64,000 bases of DNA from Argentina anserina (taxonomy: Eukaryota > Streptophyta > Magnoliopsida > Rosales > Rosaceae). A model generated the notes under the pieces. It was not told the DNA's origin. It searched no databases and saw only the letters and a list, made by a program, of their open reading frames with translations. Positions 34,142 to 46,774 of this stretch are shown piece after piece; position 1 is the stretch's first letter, and each line of letters starts with the position of its first letter. The stretch lies in NCBI RefSeq assembly GCF_933775445.1, contig NC_065874.1, forward strand, positions 4,111,001 through 4,175,000, given 5' to 3'. Both the position numbers and the translations under genes were made by a program.

Positions 34142-36236
34142 TGTTTACAATTAAAGCAATGGCAACCTTGCCCTTAGATATAAGATCTACTCCCCTCTCT
34201 TGAAATTGGAAATGTGTGCCCAGCTTATCTTCACTTGCAGAAGAAATGAGATATTTCTCCGATATTTCCAGAGTACTACTCATTGCTTCTGCTTTAAGTG
34301 CACTTACCATCTCAGTCACATTCAATCTGAATCAAGAGGTCAGAAAAAAGTTAGATTGCAGTAGAACAGACCTCTATAATACAGTACACAGTGTCACCTA
34401 AAGGAAACATATTTTTATGTAGATTACTCGACCATATTATAGTCTAAACAAAATCATATACTTATGTCTGTATGAATACGTGTCCAGGTAGCCGCTTTCT
34501 TTTATCATAGTCAGCAATTTTTCTGGGGAATTAGTGAATTACAAGATTTAAAACAAGATTTCAATTGGTGCTGTTTACAGCAGCTTCATTCAGAGTGATG
34601 AATATTTTTGTTCTCTTCTTTGGTTTGCTAACCTCATTTGCAAGAGCATAATACCCAAGCAAGAGCATTCCTGGTACTGACTCGCATGTTGCAAGCTAGG
34701 AGAAGCAGATTCCTACGATCAGATATCAATCATATTATTGATTGATATTGAAATCCCATTTTCCTTTTAGGTTTAAATTGCAGAAGCAGAAAACATTGAT
34801 TTTCCTTCATGATTCAGATGACATAGAAACTAAATGTAGATAACTCACCTTTTAGAATGTACCTCCGCAATTTTTAAAGCTTGTTGAAGTAACAGTGTAT
34901 TAACACCAACAATCTGATCAGCAAGTAAGCTCCGTTGTGTTTTCTCTCCAAATCTTAGTCCGTCAAACACATGTTTTTGGTCCATTTCACACAGCTTCTT
35001 TTTTGCTGCTATGAGACGCTTCTGAGACTTTTTTCTCTCTTTCCATTCCTGCACCACATTAGAGAAATCAATAGGACATCAGTTTACCACTAAAAGATAT
35101 GATAACTTCAACTAGTAAGTTATGTTAAATGTAAATGGTAATGCCTTAATTCTTCTCTTAATAACTTTAGCTCACCTAAATCTTATTAATTGCTTGGCTC
35201 ATCTATTTTGACAACCAATAGATACGACTTCTACTTGGTAATACTTTGTAGGAAACAAATATAAAAAACATTGTTGGAAAAGAATGAAAAAATTTTGAAA
35301 ATAAAAAAAATCAAAATGCCATTTAGATTCGTCCATCTTCATTTTGAACTCATATAACAATAAGTAACTGGTTTCATTAGGTAGAACAAGGGAGTGTGCC
35401 TCACAATCTGGCGTCTTTCTTTCTTTGACCTCTCATCATAGAGTAAATTTAGTTCAAGGAGTCCCTTTGGAGGTGTAATCTGCATTTCTTTTCTATTCAT
35501 ATCAACATCTGGAACAATTTCTTCAACAAATGGTATCAACACTAGGTGACCAGATAGTGTTGTTCCTGCGGGCTTTGGCTTGCCTGTGGAGTCAAGAATA
35601 TCAAGCGATGGATCAAGCATGACCTGTAGAAGATCGCTCGCTCCGCTGTTGAAAACATTAACCACGTCTCCCACAGGTTTACCTGTTTCCTGAAAGAAAC
35701 AGAATTTGAGATGTTAAACAATATAGGCTGGTGAAACAGTCAGACAGTACTTTTCAAGATAAAGATGCCAAGGGGGTATAAATGTGTGCGTCATTGGAGA
35801 CCCACAAACAGAAGCCGAAAATTTAGAGCATATGACCTTACTGCTTAAAGTAGACTTTAGGGATACAAATAAAAATTTCTGTAAGAAACACATGCATATG
35901 TGAACAAAGCCATATATATAAGAATAAATTTTGAACACAAACCTTGAGAATAACTCTCATTCCGACAAGATCACGAGTATAGATTTCTCCATCTTCCAAC
36001 TGTGGCCTATCTTCTTCCCTCACAAGTAAAGTTGAACCAATAAGCTGCCTCGCCTGGAATCAGCAGGTTACAAACACATGAGATTCATGATAAATGCAAA
36101 GTGGTTTTGATTGTTCTCAGAAAAACAGAGACAGATACCTATGGAGGCTTAATCATAAACTTATCTAATCTAACATCTCAAGGTTTCACCATCAGGATAA
36201 CATAATGTTTTATGCATGTAGATTAAAAGAGGTGAA

Positions 36237-36280
<44 letters not shown>

Positions 36281-37600
36281 ACAAAAACTCCTAAGACCCA
36301 AGTGGCTATGCATTTCAGAACTAACAGGGATTGCAATTGAAAATTTGAAACAAGTAAATAAATAAATGAACAACTAAAATCATTATTTACTGTAGCTCAT
36401 GAGAAGCTCACTTGGTCCACATTGTCAATTCCTCTCAATTTAAGTATCCAAATCTTCTGGCCAGGGTGTCCTCTTCCCTCGACCAGCTCAACTTCTTGAA
36501 CTCGTTCTTGGCCTAATGTTTGTTGTCGCAACCATCTTCTTCCAGGCTGATACAAAAACATCAAATTAGCAACAAAGTAAATAATAATCGTCAAGGGAAC
36601 CTTGCAAATCAGTTCGATCATTTCACCTCAGCAAACCGCAATTCAGGAAAGTCAGTGGTAGGTTTCACACGAATTTCTCCTTGAAGCCCATGGACATTGG
36701 CCACATAACCAACACTAACAAATCCTGACTCTTCAGCAGTCTCAACAATCTCTTCAGTGGCTGAAGCGGCAAAATAGAAAATCAAATTAACTAATTGTAC
36801 AACTTACTAGCCAAAGTATAGAATTACCACAGACCTTGCACATACAATTGATCATTCATCTAACACATACACTGGTCCCGGAATAATCCAACCAACACAA
36901 TTTTGTGAAACTACAGAACAAGACTGTGCATGATACCATTTACACAGTCATTGAAACTTAAAAGTAATAACCTTTCACACGGCATATAAGCATATAAATT
37001 TCTTATATGATAAAAAGTATTAAAGTATTTCACAGACATCTCAAACTATAAATATGAACTTCAACTCAAACTTAGTGAATTGATTCATCTTTTTATCTTC
37101 TATAGCTATTAGAAACCAATACAAAGCCCATGAAACTAAAGCATCAGAGTTTCATACAGCATCAGAAAATTAACATGTCTTGTTGGATAAGCTTACAGTC
37201 TTACTTAAGTATGTGTCCGTAAACTTTACATAAAAATATGAAGTTTCACTCAAACTTACTGCAGCCCTCCATTTTTAGAGCTTCTAAAGCTATCAAGAAA
37301 TTAACCAAAAAAAAAAAGAAGCTATCGAGAACAAAAATTTAAACAGACCCAGTATGCAAGACACTGAAACAAGCAAAACCCATCTAACTGTAGAGCCCTA
37401 CTGAGACAGTGAAGCGGCGAGTTACCTGTGGCGTGTAGAGGAGGGAGGGCAAGGCGGCAATTGCGCAGAGGATTCGGGGGAAGCCGGAGAGGTGAGGAGA
37501 CTGAGTCAGGACGAGTGTGGCGAGTTAGAATGGAAGCGGGAGCGAGTTTATGAGTGGGGAGGAGTGGATTTGAAGAACAGAGAATGGAAGCTCTCTGCAT
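34134..37600 (-). pseudogene. RimM-family fusion protein gene, C-terminally truncated
   Basis: Seven exons on the minus strand: 37426-37600, 36627-36760, 36412-36546, 35943-36053, 35405-35689, 34849-35048 and 34134-34326 (410 residues to the stop; phases fit). The N-terminus is Ser/Pro/Arg-rich, like a plastid transit peptide. It is followed by a RimM core (F-V-S-V-G-Y-V-A-N-V-H-G-L-Q-G-E-I-R-V, W-I-L-K-L-R-G-I-D, GSTLLVREEDRP, MRVIL..TGKPVGDVVNVF, ITPPKGLLELN), the small-subunit maturation factor acting in 16S rRNA processing. It goes on into the linker seen in the plant fusion (K-L-C-E-M-D, Q-R-S-L-L-A-D-Q-I-V) and the first 60 codons of the second, nucleotidyltransferase-like part, then stops at the tandem array. 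The last Met-stop lies in repeat sequence. The Arabidopsis relative I recall has about 650 residues. The RimM half may still be functional. Confidence 0.82.
36242..36276. repeat. (GA)n microsatellite
   Basis: About 17 GA units within intron 3 of the RimM-type gene. Confidence 0.95.
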
Positions 37601-37630
37601 GTTTGAGCGGACTCCCTCACTGACAATCAA

Positions 37631-37794
37631 ACCGTGTAGCTTTGTTTCAGTTGTAACACTTTGGATAATATTAACATGTTTTTTAAGATATTTAACATGT
37701 GTTTTAACACTTGGAAGTTGGAACAAAGCTACACGGTATCACAATATTAACAAATCTCTCGGGGTTTTTTTAACACTTGGATAATATTAACATG
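37631..37794. repeat. 16-bp inverted repeat and 18-bp direct repeat in the RimM-type promoter
   Basis: 'accgtgtagctttgtt' (37631-37646) and its exact complement 'aacaaagctacacggt' (37722-37737) frame a 75-bp loop. 'ttggataatattaacatg' occurs at 37661-37678 and again at 37777-37794. All lie just upstream of the ATG at 37600. Confidence 0.8.
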
Positions 37795-37799
37795 GTATC

Positions 37800-38179
37800 A
37801 ATGTGCATGAGCGAGTCAAATTTGTTGTGCTTGCTACTGATTTTAACACTATATTTTCACTTTCAAACATGTATGTGGTCGTGATATGTATTTTTTGCAA
37901 GGATTACATCTCATGTGGATTGCGTGTAAATATGGCATGTATGTTGTAAGAGTTGTGCCTACATAATCCAATAGTTGTACTCTCCAACATATGATGGAAC
38001 TTTACGAGTTGGCTGAAATGCTCATGTCATCAAGACGTGTTTTGTTCATTCAACTGTAGATTTTAAAATGTCTTAATCTTGTATCTAGGAATATGTGGCC
38101 CCCAAATAGAACTACTATGTATGTTTATATCTTGTCCATTTTATACATAATTGATTGATGAGATCTAAAATGTGGTAAC
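37800..38179. other. Intergenic between divergent RimM-type and Mei2-like genes
   Basis: AT-rich, no gene seen. It ends in the TSD copy GTAAC (38175-38179) of the solo LTR. Confidence 0.5.
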
Positions 38180-39050
38180 TGTTGGAAAATGGTTGGAAAA
38201 ACAATTTAAAATCAAATTTTAATTGATTAATTAAATTAAGTTAAACTTATAATTAATCAAAGATGAACATAGATTTGAGTTCTCCATAATGAGGGCTACA
38301 AGATCATATGTTTGTTTGTGTAATTTGGTTTGTGGGTGAATAAGAAATTGTCACTCAAAGATGGCTACTTAGAATGAGGGAAATATAATTGTCCCACATT
38401 GGAAAAGAGAATTGTTGAAAAGCCTTTATATAGAATCAATTGTGTATGGATTGTAAAGTGTGTAATCCCCTTATACCCTCTCGCGCACGCGCAGGGGGGG
38501 TGCAAATCCTAAAGTCGCAAGGGAAACTCGTGTATGCTCGTGCAACCTGCGGACACGAATGCAACACCGAATTGAGGGTCGGAATGCATTTCCGAAAATT
38601 TTGTAACATATGTAACTCAAATATGTTATGATTTTTTTATTTATGTAACAGCCATCTTATTAATTGCTGATTGCAAATCCTCACAGTATAAATAGCCACC
38701 ATCCTTTCATTGTAAGATGATCTCATTCGAAACACATTCTTAGTTCTTCTCTGGTGATAGATTGAGGTACCTTTCGAGTTTGTTGAGGAATCTAGCTAGT
38801 AGTGCAACTTTCTAGAATTGTTTAGTCGTTATATCTTGGGAGACAAGCGCCAAGCATCCTTGCACCGGTAGAGGAGGCGTAAACGTCTTAAGGACAGTGT
38901 GGTATTACACACGTCTCGACTAGTTCTTCCATCACAAATCGTTCGGTATTTTTGTTGAATTTCTTTTCGTGTTCTTCATTTCTGTTTTATAATTATTTAT
39001 AATTCAGCTTATTAAATTATGTATGCAATATATCATTGATTTTTATAACA
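38180..39050. mobile_element. Solo LTR (871 bp) with GTAAC target duplication
   Basis: Begins TGTTGG and ends ATAACA (canonical TG...CA), with GTAAC exactly on both sides (38175-38179 and 39051-39055). Inside are a CG-rich patch near 38480 and a promoter-like 'cagtataaatag' near 38685. No internal retrotransposon region is left. It represents an LTR-LTR deletion product of a copia-like or gypsy-like element; its relation to the copia element at 5.2 kb is not evident, since the sequences differ. Confidence 0.85.
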
Positions 39051-39055
39051 GTAAC

Positions 39056-40250
39056 CAATCTAATGAGTTCGATCAAGCAGCCACTTGTGCTATGCTGATG
39101 TTGTAGTAATTTATTTATGGAACAGTGTTGCATAGTTCTATGATCCATCAAAATTTTGAAGTAGTGCTTCTAATAAAAACTTCCAAGCTTGTTTAGATTA
39201 TATCATAGTGTCTAGCCAATTGTTTCCAAATGAATAATCATTACAAAAAACTATGGAAACAAGTTCATGCTTTTAATCTAGTGCAGCTTTCTTTGGCTTT
39301 GGCATGGAGTGCCTTTGGGTTTGATCAACAATCCTCATTAGAAAGTTTAAAGCCAACTTTTTCAATATGCATATCCTTTCAAGGAAAGTTTTCTCTAAAC
39401 GATTAAAACGTAGACTCTCAAAACTCGAGTTGGTATCATACTATGATGCTATCAACGGCAAAATAAATTCTGCTTTCAAAGATTTTAAGATGCTTCACCT
39501 CTAGAAGGCAATATGAATTGTATATGTTTCATTGTAATCACGGCTGATCTGAAGATCATAGTTCGCTGACCAATAAGCGTAAAACAACCACACAACATAT
39601 GAATTAACGCACGATTAAGTTTAAATCAAAACTTTTCCTACCAGTGTTGTTTATGTCTATGCGAAGTTCTATAACGAAAATGGCTGTACAAGGCCATTAA
39701 TACTGAATACAACACTTTGAATATTTGATCATGCAAAAGTTGATACTTTTTATGCAATTTTAGCCCTTTATGATATTGAGGCTAAGAATGAACTATAAGA
39801 GAGAACAAATTAAGAAAATTCAACAAATTTATAGAACTTGACATTTATGATATTAGTTAAATTATCCGTTAAATTACACGAGTAAAAAATACACTTATGT
39901 TATACATGTTTTATGAACTACTTTATTCAATTAATTGAGGATCCTTAAGGCGTAATGGTTGAATACATGATGATGTGTCATTGTGCCTTACTAATTAATG
40001 ATCCAGTGTTAGTAAATCCCCTCTAATCCAAAATTTTTGTCAAAATTCACTGTCATAATCCAACATCATAATCACTATAAGATTCCCAAAAGAGAGTATA
40101 ATACGCAACTGTGAAGTACCACGTAACTTACCATATAGATTACAGGCATATACTGTGGATAAGAATTCAACAAAATAAGCAACCCAATTGGTTAATTTAA
40201 TTTGCAAAAACTTAATCCAAAACAAAAGCAGAGAGGATAACCAAGGATTT
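39056..40250. other. Intergenic, promoter side of the Mei2-like gene
   Basis: AT-rich with no open frame of note. The last part (from about 40240) grades into the CT-rich leader of the Mei2-like gene. Confidence 0.45.
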
Positions 40251-40254
40251 ATTA

Positions 40255-41549
40255 ATTTAAATCCACCACCACCATCATCATAACCCCAAATCCTAAAACT
40301 CCCTCTTTCTCAATCATTCTCTTCTCTTTTTTAGTTTTTATTCTCTCCCTCTTGTCCAATCATCACCACTCTCTCTCTCTCTCTCTAAAAAGCTCCAAAT
40401 TGGTTTATAGAGAGAGAAAGTGTCAGGAGTTGCATGAAGCCCTGCTTCTTCTTCTGTCAGAGTTGAGTCTGCGATCGTCTTAACACTGTGACACAAGCTC
40501 TGAGGTAATTCCCACAGAGTTGTATCAATTTTTTGTCTTCTGCAACTTTGATCAAATGGGTTTTCAGAGTTGAGTTGTGGGAGTTGAGTTTGAGTGTTTG
40601 ATTTGGTTGATTGCGTGAAAAGGTTTGAGCTTTTTTAAGTTTGATCAAATGGGTTGTTTGTGGTGATTATGTTGCTGCTTGTTTTGTTTGCTATTTGTTC
40701 ATATTGAGTATTTGATTTTCTTGAGGTTGTGTAAATATGGAAAATAGGATTAAAAGTTTTCAGCTTTTTTATGTGGGGAGAGTTCATATGCATGATTCCT
40801 GGACAAAGAACTAACAGCTCTAATCACTAATATGCGTCTATGAGAATTTTTCTTCTTTGCTTTTGAGTCTGTTCATTAATCATGGTTCTTTTGGTTGACC
40901 ATATTGGTGTTCATGCTGGTTGTGTTGCTCATGGCTGTAAATTGATGCAAATTTATTGAGAATAGACAGCTACCTTCCTAACAATTTTCTGGAAATTGCA
41001 TATGCATTGCATTTTAATGTTGGGATCGCTTAGGTCTCAGTAATGTTCTTTTTTTTTTGTTCCTTTCAGTCATAAGATCTAAGAATTCGGTTTCTTTTCT
41101 ACAAAACCCTTGAACCTTCAATCGGGGTGCTTACTTCTACTTGTGTCTTTTCTGGTGACAAGTTTGCACCTGTTCTGTATATAGCTTGAAATAGAGGTTT
41201 GATTATGTTTGATTCCTTGCAACTTTGTGTAGCCACTGTGTAGCTTAAATAAAGGTTTGACATTTATGCTTCATGCCAACATGCTATAACTCAGCTGGAT
41301 TTGGTTTGAAGCAGATAATGAGCTTTTTGTTTATGCAGCATGCCTTCTCATTCTGAATGTAGCATCTGTCTACTCTTGCCTTTCTAGTGATGGCACAAGC
41401 CCACACAGTGTATATCTATATAATTTATGTATATAAACCTCTGATATTCTAGTACTCTGTTGTCATTTTTCCTGTTCCTCTTCTATTTATGTTGCCATAA
41501 CTAGAAGTAACCCTCATGTGGCGTTCATTGCAGGCAGAGACCAGATGCG
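40255..41549 (+). promoter_or_regulatory. 5' leader of the Mei2-like gene with a leader intron
   Basis: A CT-rich leader ('ctctctctctctctctaaaaag' near 40365) is followed by a donor at 40505 (CTGAG|GTAATT) and an acceptor at 41533 (TTGCAG). That leaves a leader exon of a few hundred nt plus 16 nt before the start codon. The short second leader exon holds the two-codon upstream frame ATGCGATGA. Confidence 0.65.
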
Positions 41550-41553
41550 ATGA
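41545..41553 (+). promoter_or_regulatory. Minimal upstream ORF overlapping the Mei2-like start
   Basis: ATG-CGA-TGA (Met-Arg-stop) starts five bases upstream of the main ATG at 41550. Its stop codon overlaps the main start in the string ATGA. This is a start-stop-like geometry that could throttle initiation or favour reinitiation. Confidence 0.7.
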
Positions 41554-44500
41554 GTCAGCCTTGGAACCTCTCATCTTTTGGTAATTCTCAATATTCTGTA
41601 TCATATTTGCAACAGACTTTATCCCTGTTTGTTTTCTGGTTGACATGTCTATAAACTTGGTTTTGTAGATTCTACTAAATCTCACATGGTGGGTGGAGGA
41701 GCATGGGGGATTTTATCTGGGTCCGATCCCCACCACGCCTCCAGCGATGCAACTCTTTTCTCAAGCTCATTACCCGTACTTCCACATCCAAAGTGTATGT
41801 CTGAGCCATTTTGTTAAGACTTTCTTCGTCAAGTTTAGTATAAATGCTAAGTTATATGTATTATCGCAGTGAACTTGAATGATGTGGAATATGGCCGCCA
41901 ATCTATTGATGATCTTTCACCTGGCTTAAAGAAATACCATCAAAATATGGAGGGTAATGATCCAATCGATGATATTGAAACTCCTGCAGTTGATAGCTTG
42001 CTTCCTGGGGACGAGGAGGAGCTTTTAGCTGGCATAGCAGATGATCTTGACCTCAGTGGGTTGCCTGGGTCCCTGGAAGACTTGGAGGAGTATGATCTCT
42101 TTGGTAGTGGAGGTGGCATGGAATTGGAAACTGATCCACAGGATAGTCTGAGAATTGGCATTTCAAGAGTTAGTTTATCTGATGGTTCTATGGGGAATGG
42201 GATGCTTAATGCTTCCCATACAAATGGCACAGGAACTATTGCTGGAGAACATCCATATGGCGAGCATCCCTCTAGAACACTATTTGTGCGAAATATCAAC
42301 AGTAATGTTGACGATTCAGAACTAAGAGCGCTTTTTGAGGTAATTCAAATAAGGACGCTTTATTGCAGTTATACTCTTATAGTTTGTTTATTTGATCTGA
42401 GATGGCTTTGGTTCCCATAAGTACTTTGCAACTCTGCTGATATGTTGCATATCCTTTCTGAATATATTGACAATATAGTAAAATTATTACTATATTTGTA
42501 TATCATAGAGCACCTGTATGGGAATTAAAGAGGTCTTTTTTTTTGTTGTTGAGAAAGCGGAATTTAAAGAGGGCTGTACAACCAGTCAAACAAAATTGTT
42601 TCACACATGTATACAAAGTTGTTGCTTGGAAGTTTCTACAAATAACTGAGAAGTTTATCCCATTAATTATTATGCCTTGCTATAGGTATGAACCTAAGGT
42701 CTTAGAGTCTAGTTGAGAAATGTTACACTGACTGAGCATATAATTGATTTTTATTTTCTTTAATAGATTTGATGTGACGTTACTGACTTGTATTTTAATT
42801 TAATCGTAGCAATATGGCGATATTCGAACACTGTACACTGCTTGTAAACATAGAGGCTTTGTGATGATATCTTATTATGATATTCGTGCTGCTCGAACTG
42901 CTATGCGTATGTTACAAAACAAGCCGCTGCGACGGAGGAAACTTGACATCCATTTTTCAATACCGAAGGTAAACGGCTTTCTGGTTTTTACAAGAAATTT
43001 CTTGACACACTGTAATGACTTTCTAAACTTTTCATTTTCTTTGTCTGCACCAGGATAACCCATCAGAAAAGGACGTCAATCAAGGGACCTTGGTAGTTTT
43101 TAATTTGGATCCATCAGTTTCAAATGAAGACCTCCTTCAAATATTTGGGGCTTATGGTGAAGTCAAAGAGGTGATATATTTACCTTCTTCAACCCCCACC
43201 CATAAGAAAAAAATATAAAATTCGTCTTCTTTCCCTTTTTTGTTATTACAAATCTGAAGGTGATAAGCACCATTTCTGTTTTTTCTTTGACAAAGCAGAT
43301 AAGGGAAACACCACATAAGAGACACCACAAATTTATTGAGTACTATGATGTCAGGGCTGCAGAAGCAGCACTTAAGTCCTTAAATCGGAGTGACATAGCT
43401 GGTAAACGCATAAAGTTGGAACCCAGTCGCCCTGGAGGAGCTCGTCGAAAGTGCGTATGTGTACTTGATAATATGATGCATAGAGCTATATATTTTTTAA
43501 TAAAATAACTTTATGATACGAATTTTCTTTAATGGGTACTGAAGCTTGTTTGATTGACAATTTCTGTTTTTTTGTAAGAATTTATGTTCCTCTTATTCAT
43601 GTTTCAAACATGTCTTTCTGAGAACTATTTCCAGTCATATATTTCACATAACTGTTTTTGGCGCATTAATCGTATGGTTGCGAACACCATCTTAAATGAA
43701 GGTTGTTTAATCTAGAGTTCTTTTTGTTTATCTTGTAGTTTGTTATTTCTTGGTTATCCCATTTTGAGCTCTGGACTGCCCAAACCCCCTTTTTTGCTCT
43801 ATTTAATTAATTAATTATTTATTTTATCCATGTTTTATTTCTAAAATCTTGTTCGATTTCTTGGGGGCTAATCTGTTGAATTGTACTCTATCCCTTTTAG
43901 CTTGATGTTGCAACTGAATCAAGACCCTGAACAAGATGAATCTCGGAATTATCTACATCCAGTGGGTTCACCTGTAACCAACTCTCCTCCAGGTAAAATT
44001 TCAGACAATTTGGACATGTATGCCTGAATCAAGAAATGATTTGCATAGTGTTTTGATATTACATGTTTCTTACAAAATGAGGTCAATGCAACCTTCCTAA
44101 CAGGTAGCTGGCTGCAGTTCAACAGCCCCACTGAACATAGTCCTATGTACAACATTTCTAAATCCCCTGGTTTCAGGACCATGAGTTCATCAAACAGCAA
44201 CTATTTGCCTGGACTAGCATCAATTTTGCATCCCCAAGTATCAAACACTCTGAAAGTGGCACCTATTGGTAGCCAAGGAAGGGGTGACATTTCAAATCAT
44301 ATCTTTACAAACACAAACTCACCACAGGGATCTGCATTTCAACAGTCACATTCATTGCCAGAACCAAACTTAAGCCTTTTCCATGGAACATTGCACTCCT
44401 CCGGACCTTCAACTTCTAGTGGATCATCAGCTGTGGAAACATTATCAGGTCCACAATTTCTTTGGGGAAGTCCAACTCTTGAAAAAACCAATTCTTCTGT

Positions 44501-46060
44501 TTGGCCTAAAAAAGCTGTGGGACATCAACTTGCATCGAATGGGAAGGGTCATACTCATCCATTCCCAGGTTCTCATAACTCTTTCCTCAGCTCATCCCCT
44601 CACCATCATCATGTTGGATCTGCTCCATCTGGCATTCCATTTGATAGGCACTTCAGTTATGTCCCAGAGTCCCCGGAAACATCATTTTTGAGTCCTGCTG
44701 CATATGGAGGCATAGGTTTAGGCCCCAGTGGTGGAAATTTGAGATTTAATAGGGGCACTCATACTGCTACAAATGTTGGGTTTTCCATACCTGGAAGTGT
44801 GCCTGAAAGTAGTTCCTCCAGTTTCAAAATGATGTCCTCACCGAAGCTTAGTCCCATGTTTTTAGGTAATGGGCCATACATGGGACCGACTCCTACAAGC
44901 ATCGATGGTTTGACTGACCGTGGGAGAAGCAGACGAGCTGAGAATAATGGGAACCAGATTGATAGCAAAAGACAGTTTCAACTTGATTTGGATAAGATTA
45001 TCAGCGGGGTAGATACCCGAACAACATTAATGATAAAAAATATCCCAAATAAGTAAGACTCCATCATCCTGTCATATGTTTCTAAAACAAAATCATCTTC
45101 TCATATATTTTAATTTCTAATGGCTGGTTGTTATGATTTTCATACTTTGTTGTTCTGTAGGTACACCTCAAAAATGCTGCTTGCTGCAATAGATGAAAAT
45201 CACAAGGGTACTTATGATTTTCTCTATCTTCCAATTGATTTTAAGGTAATATTTGGTTTCTTCAACAGTAGGCTATACATTTTTCTCCAAATAATGTTAT
45301 CTAAACTTCAGTCTCCCTTATGCCACCTTAATTTATTCATGTTATACAGAATAAGTGCAACGTGGGCTATGCATTTATAAATATGCTGTCTCCTTCACAC
45401 ATCATCCCATTTTATCAGGTACTTTGTCTTTTTTGTCTTGAGGGGTGGGTCTTAACACCCTTGTGAATATTACTTTTGGCTTAGCCACTGACATGTACCA
45501 GTGTGTTGCGCACAAGAAACAGAGTGCTTATCAAACACCAATCTCATTATAATGCAGGCATTCAATGGAAAGAAATGGGAGAAGTTTAATAGTGAGAAAG
45601 TTGCTTCTTTGGCTTATGGGCGAATCCAGGGGAAGGCAGCGCTTGTAACCCACTTTCAAAATTCAAGCCTAATGAATGAAGACAAGCGTTGTCGCCCGAT
45701 TCTCTTTATCTCAGAGAGTTCAGAGGCTGGTGATCAGGTAGCACAATAAAGCATTAGCATTTCAAAACTTCTAACATTCATGACGTTTACAAGTTTATTT
45801 ATTGTGTTTTTATTTTATTTTGGGGCAATAGTTTCATGAAACTAGTTTAATGTGGAACCACTGTACTTATTTTTACATCACCACATACACACTTGCTTGA
45901 TCCCATGCGTATTTTTTGTTTATCTTTTCATTTTATGTAGATCATTCTGGAACATCTTCCCTCCTGTAATTTGAACATTCAGCTTTCTCAGCCAAAGGAG
46001 TCAGACGCTGGTTCATCAGGAAGCCCGGAGTGTGGCATGTCTGATGAGAATAAAAGCTGA
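41550..46060 (+). CDS. Mei2-like RNA-binding protein (AML2/3/5 clade type)
   Basis: Twelve coding exons: 41550-41580, 41669-41794, 41870-42339, 42810-42968, 43054-43170, 43299-43450, 43901-43992, 44104-45052, 45161-45245, 45350-45418, 45558-45737 and 45941-46060 (849 residues, all phases consistent). Mei2-like proteins are RNA-binding proteins of meiosis and meristem control; fission-yeast Mei2 triggers meiosis. Two N-terminal RRMs are visible: RRM1 (TLFVRNINSNVDD... FVMISYYDIR, residues about 190-262) and RRM2 (TLVVFNLDPSVSNEDL... FIEYYDVR, about 275-347). A long Ser/Gly/His-rich middle follows (about 360-680). RRM3, the Mei2 hallmark, comes last (RTTLMIKNIPNK, YDFLYLPIDFK, GYAFINM, about 688-815). 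The 3' end faces PHYE, tail to tail. A two-codon upstream frame abuts the start. Confidence 0.95.
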
Positions 46061-46774
46061 CCGTAGTTCAAGACGAATGCCCTCAGCCCATGTTTGAAGG
46101 TGGCTGTGGCTTCTGTGACTCGTATATCGTGTACAAAGCAGGAGGCAGAGGACAAAGCATGCGGATTTTGTGTACTAGTTCCTTTTGCTCGTAGTTCTAT
46201 AGAGCTTTAGATGAAACGGCGGCAATTTGCTTCATGTGCAGTTAAAGTTAGAGCATATTGGTGGATCGAATTCTCCCAGCTGCCAGATGCATGTCATAGT
46301 TGTGGAGGTCCCTTATTTTTGGTCACGAGGGATTGGATAGTTTTGTCTGCAAATACTTCCATTAGGTATCGGGTATGTGTTTTGTTCGATCGGGTACATA
46401 ACTGTACAGTGAATGATAAACATATGCTTATGTTTTGGCATTGGGGGTTCTTGAAATGGGAATCCAAGTGTATGATGTGAGCTTTTATCGAATTTGTTGT
46501 CCTTTATCCAAGTTAAATTATTCACAGCTGCCTTTATTTTGTGTTTCTTTCATATGTATTCAACATTCCACAGCTTTTATTTGGCAAATAACCTTTATCA
46601 AGGGAATTGATCTCATCACTTAAAATTGCATTTATGTGACATAGTGCCGCATAACTCTATGCTCGCGTGATGCCTTCAATATGTACTTACTAGGTACACA
46701 TTATTCGTTTATTTATTATACATGAAAGTAGGTGTATCTATATGACCGTACTAATTCCACAAACGCCAGTAGTC
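46061..46774. other. Convergent 3' ends of the Mei2-like gene and PHYE
   Basis: About 714 bp separate the two stop codons. It consists of 3' UTR and intergenic sequence with no open frame I support. Two converging transcripts could overlap here. Confidence 0.5.

Noticed and set aside
41940..42299. 119-codon minus-strand frame
   Set aside because: It is antisense to the Mei2-like exon 3.
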